Part shown: positions 1 through 5,338 of the stretch, one piece after another
How the letters are laid out: every line of letters begins with the position of its first letter
How positions within the stretch are numbered: the first letter of the stretch is position 1
From: Oscillospiraceae bacterium
Lineage (GTDB): Bacteria > Bacillota > Clostridia > Oscillospirales > Oscillospiraceae
DNA length: 6,270 nucleotides
Direction: 5' to 3'
Assembly (NCBI GenBank): GCA_016286595.1
Contig: JAEETR010000041.1
Location: 1-6,270, forward strand
Notes under the pieces: generated by a model
What the model saw: the letters and a program-made list of their open reading frames with translations, nothing else
Told to the model about the DNA's origin: nothing
The model's database searches: none
Translations under genes and position numbers: made by a program

Positions 1-217
1 CGGCGGTTACGGTCCAGCCGCCGTCGTACTCGGGATAGGTGCAGGTGAGAACGCCGTCATAATCCAGCGTCACCGTGACCTCCGTCTCCTCCTCCGGGTA
101 CAGGTATATAACGGGCTTGGCACTGGTATGACTCCCACCTGTATCCCAGATTTCAGTACAGGCCGCAAGAGAAAGCGTCATAACGAGCGCGAGGATTATA
201 GCAAACAGCTTTTTCAT
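1..217 (-). CDS. Putative lipoprotein, KPVIYLYPEEE-type, C-terminus outside window
   Basis: Only the first 72 codons are present; the gene runs off the left edge. It opens with a classic lipoprotein signal: MKK, a hydrophobic stretch (residues 4-17), then the lipobox LAAC with the lipidated cysteine at residue 20. The mature part begins with a short Gly/Ser/Thr linker followed by KPVIYLYPEEETEVTV and a segment rich in Tyr, Thr and Gly (CTYPEYDGGWTVTA). From memory this resembles a family of surface-anchored clostridial proteins of unknown function with the same KPVIYLYP opening. The start is supported by AAAGGAGG ending about 6 nt before the ATG. It lies 26 bp downstream of the glpK stop with no terminator between, so it is probably co-transcribed with glpK. 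Expected location is the outer face of the membrane. The function is unknown. Confidence 0.8.
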   Translation of the reverse strand, partial: MKKLFAIILALVMTLSLAACTEIWDTGGSHTSAKPVIYLYPEEETEVTVTLDYDGVLTCTYPEYDGGWTVTA

Positions 218-243
218 TTTTGCCTCCTTTCAGAGGGGCGGGT

Positions 244-1743
244 TCAGTCCTCTTCTTTTTCCCATTCACGGGTGTAGGCCACGGCCTTCCACCAGCGGCG
301 CAGACGTTTTTTCTGCTCCTCAGGGCTCATTTCCGGGGTGAACGTCCGGCCCACGGCCCAGTTCTTGGCCACGTCGGCCCTGTCGGCCCAGTAGCCCACC
401 GCGAGACCGGCAAGATACGCCGCGCCCAGCGCCGTGGTCTCCAGGCACACGGGCCGCACCACGGGGGACTGGTTGATATCCGCCTGGGTCTGCATGAGGA
501 GGGCGTTGGCCGACGCGCCGCCGTCCACCTTCAATGAGGACAGCACCATGCCGGAGTCGGCCTCCATGGCCTTCAATACGTCGTAGGTCTGGTAGGCCAG
601 GGAATCGAGAGTGGCGCGGATGATGTGGTACTTGTTCACACCCCGGGTAAGGCCCACGATGGCGCCCCGGGCGTAGGCGTCCCAATAGGGGGCGCCAAGA
701 CCGGTGAAGGCGGGGACCACGTAGCAGCCGTTGCTGTCGGGCACCTTCCGGGCGAAATACTCGCTGTCGGCGGCGGAATCTATGACGCCCAGCTGGTCCC
801 GCAGCCACTGTATGGCGGAGCCCGCCACGAACACAGAGCCCTCCAGGGCGTACTCCACCTTGCCGCCCACGCCCCAGGCGATGGTGGTGACAAGGCCGTT
901 CTTGGAGAATACGGGCTTTTCGCCGGTGTTCATCAGCAGGAAGCAGCCGGTGCCGTAGGTGTTCTTGGCCTGACCCGGCTCAAAGCAGGCCTGGCCGAAC
1001 AGGGCGGACTGCTGGTCGCCGGCGGCCCCGGCTATGGGGATGGGCCCGCCGAAAAGACCGGGCAGCGTCTCGCCGTAAACGCAGCTGGAGGGCTTCACCT
1101 CCGGCAGCATGGAGCGGGGGATATCAAGGCGCCTCAATATGTCCTCGTCCCACTCAAGCTTCGTGATATTGAAAAGCATGGTGCGGCTGGCGTTGGAGTA
1201 GTCGGTGACGTGAGCCCTGCCCCCGGTGAGCTTCCAGATGAGCCAGGTCTCGATGGTGCCGAACAGCAGCTCGCCCTTCTCCGCCCGTTCTCTCGTGCCG
1301 GGAACGTGGTCCAGGATCCAGCGGATCTTCGTACCGGAGAAGTAGGGGTCGATGACGAGACCGGTCTTCTCCCGGTACACGTCGGTGAGGCCCTCGGACA
1401 TCAGCTGGTCGCAGAAGTCGGCGGTGCGCCGGTCCTGCCACACTATGGCGTAGCTGACGGGCTTGCCCGTGGCCTTGTCCCACACCACGGTGGTCTCACG
1501 CTGGTTGGTTATGCCGATGGCGGCTATGTCTGCGGCTGTGGCCTCGGCCTTGGTCATGGCCTCCGCCGCCACCTCGCACTGGGTGTGGAATATCTCCTCC
1601 GCGTCGTGCTCCACCCAGCCGGGACGGGGGAAGTACTGGGTGAACTCCCGCTGGGCCACGCTTACGATGCGCCCCGCGCGGTCAAAGAGGATACAACGGC
1701 TGGAAGTGGTGCCGGCGTCAAAGGCCATTACGTATTTCGACAT
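244..1743 (-). CDS. glpK: Glycerol kinase
   Basis: This is a complete 499-residue FGGY-family sugar kinase of the usual GlpK length. It transfers phosphate from ATP to glycerol, giving sn-glycerol-3-phosphate in the cytoplasm. The N-terminal phosphate-binding loop reads DAGTTSSR (residues 9-16). The glycerol-contact residues expected from E. coli GlpK are all present: R82-E83 in QRET, W102 in VWQDRR, Y134 in DPYFSGTK, and the catalytic Asp243 in AGDQQ. The second FGGY signature is the GGASANALLMQTQAD stretch (409-423). Residues 227-232 read LPGLFG, where PTS-regulated Firmicutes enzymes have a phosphorylatable His (HFYG or HFFG), so that site appears absent. The ATG has GGAGGC about 7 nt upstream. 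The gene has its own extended -10 promoter behind the terminator of the lipid kinase. A downstream lipoprotein gene is probably in the same transcript. No glpF or glpD lies in the window. Confidence 0.97.
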   Translation of the reverse strand: MSKYVMAFDAGTTSSRCILFDRAGRIVSVAQREFTQYFPRPGWVEHDAEEIFHTQCEVAAEAMTKAEATAADIAAIGITNQRETTVVWDKATGKPVSYAIVWQDRRTADFCDQLMSEGLTDVYREKTGLVIDPYFSGTKIRWILDHVPGTRERAEKGELLFGTIETWLIWKLTGGRAHVTDYSNASRTMLFNITKLEWDEDILRRLDIPRSMLPEVKPSSCVYGETLPGLFGGPIPIAGAAGDQQSALFGQACFEPGQAKNTYGTGCFLLMNTGEKPVFSKNGLVTTIAWGVGGKVEYALEGSVFVAGSAIQWLRDQLGVIDSAADSEYFARKVPDSNGCYVVPAFTGLGAPYWDAYARGAIVGLTRGVNKYHIIRATLDSLAYQTYDVLKAMEADSGMVLSSLKVDGGASANALLMQTQADINQSPVVRPVCLETTALGAAYLAGLAVGYWADRADVAKNWAVGRTFTPEMSPEEQKKRLRRWWKAVAYTREWEKEED

Positions 1744-1777
1744 AAATGCTGCCTCCGTTTGTTTTCGTGATGATTAT

Positions 1778-1805
1778 ATTATACCAGTTGGCGCGGCAAA
1801 AACAA
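1778..1805 (-). promoter_or_regulatory. glpK promoter, extended -10
   Basis: Reading leftwards, the sequence has TGG followed by TATAAT (1783-1778), a perfect -10 with an extended TGn motif. The -35 is weak: TTGTTT at 1805-1800, 16 bp upstream. An overlapping second TATAAT lies at 1778-1773. The transcript would start near 1771, leaving a leader of only about 28 nt before the glpK ATG. That is too short for a GlpP-style antitermination leader. The -35 sits inside inverted repeats described separately. Confidence 0.8.
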
Positions 1806-1825
1806 TGCTTTGCCGTGTTCACGGC
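1794..1825. repeat. Overlapping inverted repeats upstream of glpK, candidate operator
   Basis: Two perfect palindromes share one arm. CGGCAAA (1794-1800) pairs with TTTGCCG (1809-1815) across an 8-bp spacer that covers most of the weak -35. GCCGTG (1812-1817) then pairs with CACGGC (1820-1825) across 2 bp. The position around and just upstream of the -35 suits a DNA-binding regulator. I do not recognise the regulator, and the sites do not clearly fit the CcpA cre consensus. Confidence 0.45.
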
Positions 1826-1827
1826 GC

Positions 1828-1854
1828 AAAAAACCCGCCCGGTAAGGGGCGGGT
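1828..1854 (-). terminator. Rho-independent terminator after the lipid kinase gene
   Basis: On the minus strand ACCCGCCC (1854-1847) pairs with GGGCGGGT (1840-1833) over a 6-nt loop. The 8-bp GC-rich stem is followed by a run of T (1833-1828). It begins 9 nt after the lipid kinase stop codon and closes the plsC-kinase transcript, so glpK depends on its own promoter. Confidence 0.9.
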
Positions 1855-1862
1855 AATGGGAG

Positions 1863-2729
1863 TTACAGGGCCTTTTCCGGCTGCTTCACCTTCACGCAAT
1901 AGCCGGTGACGTCAGACACCGTCTCGCCGTCTACCTGGGCGGTGGCGGTCTGCTCGTAGCTTACGGTGACCTCGGTGCCGGTGAGTATCACCACGCCCTC
2001 GGAGCCCTCGTGGGAGCCCTGAAGGAACTTCGGGAAGGTCATCAGCGTTTTGAGACGGCTGGGACAGTGGAATATCATGACGGTCACCTGACGGGGCAGG
2101 GCGGTGCGGTCCTGCCGGGGAGCCACCTTCATGCCGCTGCCGAAGTACCTGCCGAACATGGTGGCGGAAAGCCACACGTCGTCGAATCTGTACTCCTTCC
2201 CGTCCACGGTTATTACGGCGGAGCGGGGACGGAAGCTGAAGAGAAGGGCCTTCAGGGCGATGGCGGTATAGTTGGCGTGGCCCTTCAGCGCCTTGAGACG
2301 GTCGAACTCCCTGCATACGTAGCCGTCCAGACCGCAGCCCAGACCGTTGAGGAAGCGGCGCTCCTCACCGTTGACAATGGCGACGGGCAGGTCCCGGATG
2401 TACTCGTTTATCAGCACGGGACCGTCTTTTCTGCTGCGGCCTATGTCCCGCAGGAAGTCGTTGCCGCTGCCGGCGGCGTAGAAATATATGTCGCAGGCCG
2501 GGTCTATGCCGGCCATGTCGTTGACGAAATGGTGGAGGGTGCCGTCCCCGCCGCAGACGATGACGCTGTCACCGGCGCCGAGACCGGAGAAAAACTCCCC
2601 GTAATCGCCGATTGCGGTGATGTCCCGGAGCTCCGCTCCGTCGCCGTATTCGGCCTTGAGCGAAGAGGCGGCCGCGGAGCACTGACCGCCGGAGGACAGG
2701 GGATTGTAGAGAATAAAGCGTTTGCTCAT
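1863..2729 (-). CDS. Diacylglycerol kinase family (DagK/YegS-like) lipid kinase
   Basis: This 288-residue protein has the usual length and motif order of the DAGK catalytic family. NP with a following SSGG (residues 9-15) is the N-terminal nucleotide-site motif, CGGDGT (59-64) is the core kinase signature, GSGNDF (87-92) is a variant of the usual GTGNDF, and NGLGCGLDG (128-136) and QVDGE (265-269) follow. There are no membrane segments, so it probably acts at the inner face of the membrane. It would phosphorylate diacylglycerol or a related lipid to phosphatidate; the exact substrate cannot be told from sequence. Its ATG overlaps the stop of the upstream acyltransferase as ATGA. GAGGTG lies 8 nt before the start, inside the upstream gene, which suggests translational coupling. 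The pairing with an acyltransferase supports a role in phosphatidic acid supply or lipid recycling. Confidence 0.9.
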   Translation of the reverse strand: MSKRFILYNPLSSGGQCSAAASSLKAEYGDGAELRDITAIGDYGEFFSGLGAGDSVIVCGGDGTLHHFVNDMAGIDPACDIYFYAAGSGNDFLRDIGRSRKDGPVLINEYIRDLPVAIVNGEERRFLNGLGCGLDGYVCREFDRLKALKGHANYTAIALKALLFSFRPRSAVITVDGKEYRFDDVWLSATMFGRYFGSGMKVAPRQDRTALPRQVTVMIFHCPSRLKTLMTFPKFLQGSHEGSEGVVILTGTEVTVSYEQTATAQVDGETVSDVTGYCVKVKQPEKAL

Positions 2730-3568
2730 TGTCCGTACACCTCATATTCAGCGCTGATCCTGTCAAGACCCCGTTCCATCAGCTCTCTCACGGCTGTGCC
2801 CACCTCCACGGTGGTGTGGCTTGCGACGAAATCCCTGTCGACCACGCCGCAGACTGTCACGGGCACCACGGTGGAGCGGAAGGGGAACCGTTTGAGGATA
2901 TAGTCGGTGTTGCGCATGGCGGCCACAACGATGGGCACCTGCGCTCTGGTGGCGATCTTGAAAGCCCCGTTGCGGAAGGGTTTGAGAGCCCGGTCGTGGT
3001 TGGTGCCGCCCTCGGGGAACACGCACAGGGACGTCTCGCCCCGGTCCAGTATCTCCACCGCGTCGTTGATGGTTGTCACGGCGGAGCGGGCGTCGTTCCG
3101 GTCTACGTACAGACCGCCGGCGGCGTGGCCGAGCTTGCCGATAAAGCCCATCTTTTTGACCTCTTTTTTCATAATGAAGGCCAGCTCCGGCTTTTTCATA
3201 AGGGCCATCAGGGCCAGGGGGTCCGCCAGGAACCTGTGGTTGCACACGAGAAGGAACCGCCCCTCGGAGGGCATCAGCTCCCGGCCGGTGATATCCACTT
3301 TAACCCATACCAGCTTCAGCACCAGCGCCATGGTCAGCCCCACCACGTACTGATAGAAGGGCCGGATCCTCTTTACCGGCTTTTCGTCGTCGATGAAAAG
3401 ACCCAGCACGGCGAGAAAAGCGGCGTGCAGCGCCGTCAGCGCCAGGAAGAAGCCCAGCCACAGCGCAAGGATCAGAAGCACCGTCCCGACCGCGCCGGAA
3501 CAGGACAGGCACAGTCCCGTCAGTATCCCGGCAGCCAGGGACAGAACAAGATAAACGTAAAAAAGCAT
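2726..3568 (-). CDS. plsC: PlsC-type 1-acyl-sn-glycerol-3-phosphate acyltransferase
   Basis: The 280-residue protein has two hydrophobic N-terminal segments (about residues 2-22 and 27-57), then a lysophospholipid acyltransferase domain. The catalytic HX4D motif is NHRFLAD (110-116; His111 and Asp116). Block II is probably the GGLYVDR region (151-157). Block III reads FPEGGTN (184-190), a variant of the common FPEGTR. VPIVVAAM (211-218) is the proline-containing block IV. It would transfer an acyl group to the sn-2 position of lysophosphatidic acid at the cytoplasmic membrane, making phosphatidic acid. The reading frame extends four codons upstream to a TTG at 3580. I chose the ATG at 3568 because GAGG lies 6 nt before it, whereas the TTG is directly followed by that GAGG and has no ribosome binding site of its own. 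It is first in a two-gene operon with the lipid kinase. A related acyltransferase specificity is possible. Confidence 0.9.
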   Translation of the reverse strand: MLFYVYLVLSLAAGILTGLCLSCSGAVGTVLLILALWLGFFLALTALHAAFLAVLGLFIDDEKPVKRIRPFYQYVVGLTMALVLKLVWVKVDITGRELMPSEGRFLLVCNHRFLADPLALMALMKKPELAFIMKKEVKKMGFIGKLGHAAGGLYVDRNDARSAVTTINDAVEILDRGETSLCVFPEGGTNHDRALKPFRNGAFKIATRAQVPIVVAAMRNTDYILKRFPFRSTVVPVTVCGVVDRDFVASHTTVEVGTAVRELMERGLDRISAEYEVYGQ

Positions 3569-3608
3569 AACCCGCCTCAAAAAGTGAAATGAGAAAAAAC
3601 ATAAATTT

Positions 3609-3637
3609 AGTTTATTTCCTCAGCCCCGATTTGTCAA
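3609..3637 (-). promoter_or_regulatory. Promoter of the plsC-lipid kinase operon
   Basis: Reading leftwards, a perfect -35 TTGACA (3637-3632) is followed by a 17-bp spacer and a -10 TAAACT (3614-3609; four of six consensus bases). The transcript would start near 3602, giving a leader of about 34 nt before the plsC ATG. Confidence 0.8.
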
Positions 3638-3672
3638 TAATCCGGCGAAGGATCAAAGCGAATATTGACAAA
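3630..3672. repeat. Inverted repeat carrying both divergent -35 boxes
   Basis: TTTGTCAATA (3630-3639) and TATTGACAAA (3663-3672) are perfect 10-bp reverse complements with a 23-bp spacer. Each arm contains the -35 box of one of the two divergent promoters. Six base pairs of the match follow from the two TTGACA boxes; the other four flanking pairs are extra. It may be a shared operator, but this is unproven. Confidence 0.5.
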
Positions 3673-3694
3673 GACCGACGTTTTTCTATATATT
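3665..3694 (+). promoter_or_regulatory. Promoter of the DUF2975-like membrane protein gene
   Basis: A perfect -35 TTGACA (3665-3670) is followed by an 18-bp spacer and TATATT (3689-3694; five of six). An overlapping TATATA at 3687-3692 would give a 16-bp spacer. The transcript would start near 3701, so the ribosome binding site GGGAGG (3703-3708) lies almost at its 5' end and the leader is only about 15 nt. Confidence 0.75.
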
Positions 3695-3715
3695 TGTATC
3701 AAGGGAGGCGATTTA

Positions 3716-4252
3716 ATGAAAAGCCATGAAAGAGTCATGCGATACATGAAGCTGGGAAAAAACCTCAGCACCGCGGCGTTCATAATCAGCATTATCGGTG
3801 CGTCCATCTGCCTTATCGGCCTTGCCGTCAGTCTGCTGGCCTCCGACGTGAAGATCTTCGGCCGGGAGCTGGAGAAGCTTTTCTATATGGCTCCGGAGCT
3901 GGAGGAGCGGGGGCTTAACGCCGCCCTCATCGCCGCAGCGGCCTATTTTCTCATAGAACTGATGCTGGCCTTTGAATCGAAGACCTATTTCTCCAACGTG
4001 GTAAAAGAGGGCACGCCCTTCACCGTAGAGGGCGCGAAGGAACTGCGGGGCCTGGGCATAAAGGCCATAATCCACCCGGGCCTGGAGATAATCGTGGACG
4101 TGGTGATAAGCCTCGTTCTGGGCCATATCGACAGTTTCATCCTCGAGCTGGGCTTCGGCGCGGGAGTGGTCATCGCCCTGGGAGTGATGATGGTACTGAT
4201 GTCCTCCGTGTGCCGCTACGGGGCGGAGCTGCGGGGCGACGGGGAGGAGTAA
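3716..4252 (+). CDS. Four-helix membrane protein, DUF2975-like
   Basis: The 178-residue protein has four probable membrane segments: about residues 17-42, 66-86, 113-136 and 140-165. The loop after helix 2 contains GTPFTVEGAKELRGLGI (99-115), and the protein ends with a CRYGAELR stretch (166-173). From memory, this GTPF...LRxLGI loop and a final YGAELQ-like segment are typical of DUF2975 membrane proteins. I assign the family by motif resemblance only, and no function is known. The frame stays open upstream to a TTG at 3665, but that codon is part of the -35 box. The ATG at 3716 has GGGAGG 7 nt before it and is the clear start. It is transcribed alone, divergently from plsC. The small XRE-type regulator often found next to DUF2975 genes is not present here. 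No clear terminator follows. Confidence 0.75.
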   Translation: MKSHERVMRYMKLGKNLSTAAFIISIIGASICLIGLAVSLLASDVKIFGRELEKLFYMAPELEERGLNAALIAAAAYFLIELMLAFESKTYFSNVVKEGTPFTVEGAKELRGLGIKAIIHPGLEIIVDVVISLVLGHIDSFILELGFGAGVVIALGVMMVLMSSVCRYGAELRGDGEE

Positions 4253-4264
4253 GGACTCCGACAG

Positions 4265-4297
4265 TTGACAATATCAAGCCGTTGGGTATATTATAAT
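4265..4297 (+). promoter_or_regulatory. Promoter of the metallo-hydrolase gene
   Basis: A perfect -35 TTGACA (4265-4270) is followed by a 16-bp spacer and TATATT (4287-4292). A perfect TATAAT directly follows at 4292-4297 but would be 21 bp from this -35. The transcript probably starts around 4299-4304. The -10 region lies inside the left arm of a large dyad, so a protein bound there would compete with RNA polymerase. Confidence 0.75.
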
Positions 4298-4323
4298 GGT
4301 TGTCTATGACAAATAATATACCC
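4284..4323. repeat. Nested dyad over the hydrolase promoter, candidate operator
   Basis: GGGTATATTAT (4284-4294) and ATAATATACCC (4313-4323) are perfect 11-bp reverse complements. Inside them TTGTC (4300-4304) and GACAA (4308-4312) form another perfect pair around the 3-nt centre TAT. The only unpaired part is AATGG (4295-4299) on the left. The left arm overlaps the -10 and the inner pair covers the likely transcription start. It has no following T-run, so it is not a standard terminator for the upstream gene. Confidence 0.6.
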
Positions 4324-4364
4324 GGACGACAGCCGGGCACGCTGTGAAAGGCGGGTCTTGTAAT

Positions 4365-5321
4365 ATGGCGCTTACAAAGCTTTTCCCCATGGTGCAGTTC
4401 AAAAAGGATACCTGGGAGATCGACGAGTTCGACTGTGCCAGCATATTTCTTCTGGTGGGCACGGAGCGGGCCATGGTCATCGACTGCGGCATGGGCATAG
4501 GCGACCTGCGGGGAGCCGTGGAGATGATAACCGACAAGCCCCTCGTGTGCGTGATAAGCCACGGCCACGTGGATCACACCGGCAACGCCCGGCAGTTCGA
4601 CGAGATATGGATAAACCCCAGGGACGCCGCCGCACCGATCCCGCAGAGCCTTGAGCGCCGGAAATGGGACACCGAGCGTATAGCCCGGCGGCAGAAGGGC
4701 TGTATCGGCGCGCCGTACACCATGTTCAATCTCTACCCCTACGATATCGACGTGGACCTTCGGGACGGCGCTGACGAGAAGATGCCCGTTATCCGCGAAC
4801 TGACCGACGGCATGAAGTTCGATCTGGGGGGCGGCAGGATCGTCACCGCTTACGACTGCCCCGGCCATACAAAAGGAGAGATGGTGTTCCTGGACGAGAT
4901 GACGCGCACGCTCATCGCCGGCGACGCCCTCAACTTCAACCTGGGCGTCAGCGCCTGCCCGGTGGAGACGACCCTGCGCTATCTGAAGCGCCTGAGGGAT
5001 ATGGGCGACAGGTACGACGGCATCTGGAACGGCCACCACGATTTCCGGGCGCTGGGCATGCCTCTTGACGAGGACTGTCTGCCCAACGTTATCGCCATTC
5101 TGGAGGACGCGCTGGCAGGGCATATCGTCCCCTGCGAGACGCCGTCGTTCTGGGGTCAGAGCATACCGCTGACGTACGGCGTCAGGACCAACGACCAGAC
5201 CAACGCGCCCGCGGCAAGGCCGGAAACGTCGAAGCCTGCCCGCCGGATAACTCTCCGCCGGGGAAGAAACTTTGTGGGAATCGACGCCGACAACATATAC
5301 GAGAAAAAGGAGCAGGTCTGA
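4365..5321 (+). CDS. Metallo-beta-lactamase-fold hydrolase
   Basis: This 318-residue cytoplasmic protein has the zinc-binding motif set of the metallo-beta-lactamase superfamily. These are HGHVDH (residues 66-71), a third ligand His168 in DCPGHTKGE, the bridging Asp187 in LIAGDAL, and a likely last ligand His224 or His225 in WNGHHD. The pattern is that of glyoxalase II-like hydrolases; the substrate cannot be told from sequence. About 60 residues beyond the core (from about 256) form a Pro/Arg-rich tail ending KKEQV. A GTG at 4344 would add seven residues but has no ribosome binding site. The ATG at 4365 has AAGGCGGG about 9 nt before it, a moderate site, and is preferred. It is transcribed alone from the dyad-covered promoter and converges on the nitroreductase gene. 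The last codons and the stop lie inside the shared terminator. Confidence 0.88.
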   Translation: MALTKLFPMVQFKKDTWEIDEFDCASIFLLVGTERAMVIDCGMGIGDLRGAVEMITDKPLVCVISHGHVDHTGNARQFDEIWINPRDAAAPIPQSLERRKWDTERIARRQKGCIGAPYTMFNLYPYDIDVDLRDGADEKMPVIRELTDGMKFDLGGGRIVTAYDCPGHTKGEMVFLDEMTRTLIAGDALNFNLGVSACPVETTLRYLKRLRDMGDRYDGIWNGHHDFRALGMPLDEDCLPNVIAILEDALAGHIVPCETPSFWGQSIPLTYGVRTNDQTNAPAARPETSKPARRITLRRGRNFVGIDADNIYEKKEQV

Positions 5322-5335
5322 CCTGCTCCTTTTTT
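5304..5335. terminator. Bidirectional terminator between convergent genes
   Basis: AGGAGCAGGT (5308-5317) pairs with ACCTGCTCCT (5321-5330) over the 3-nt loop CTG. Flanking A (5304-5307) and T (5331-5335) runs extend the stem and provide a U-tract on either strand. On the plus strand it ends the hydrolase transcript, and on the minus strand the nitroreductase transcript, whose stop codon begins 4 bp beyond it. The hydrolase stop TGA (5319-5321) is in the loop, so the final codons are part of the stem. Confidence 0.93.
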
Positions 5336-5338
5336 GGT

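Noticed and set aside
625..1770. A 381-codon open frame on the plus strand, opposite glpK
   Set aside because: It lies wholly antisense to a glycerol kinase with all its motifs and has no recognisable domain or ribosome binding site. Long antisense frames are expected in GC-rich coding DNA.
3569..3580. TTG start at 3580 for plsC
   Set aside because: The TTG is immediately followed by the GAGG that serves as ribosome binding site for the ATG at 3568, and it has no such site itself.
2010..3592. Long plus-strand frames opposite plsC and the lipid kinase
   Set aside because: They are shadows of the two motif-bearing genes on the other strand, with His/Gly/Val-rich translations and no family resemblance.
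4246..4259. GGAGT-AAGG-ACTCC hairpin across the stop of the membrane protein gene, as a terminator
   Set aside because: The stem is only 5 bp and no T-run follows on the plus strand.
3630..4312. TTGTC/GACAA half-sites shared by the 3630-3672 repeat and the 4300-4312 inner dyad, as a common regulator's site
   Set aside because: The half-sites have very different spacing (31 and 3 bp), and in the first repeat they are largely explained by the TTGACA -35 boxes.
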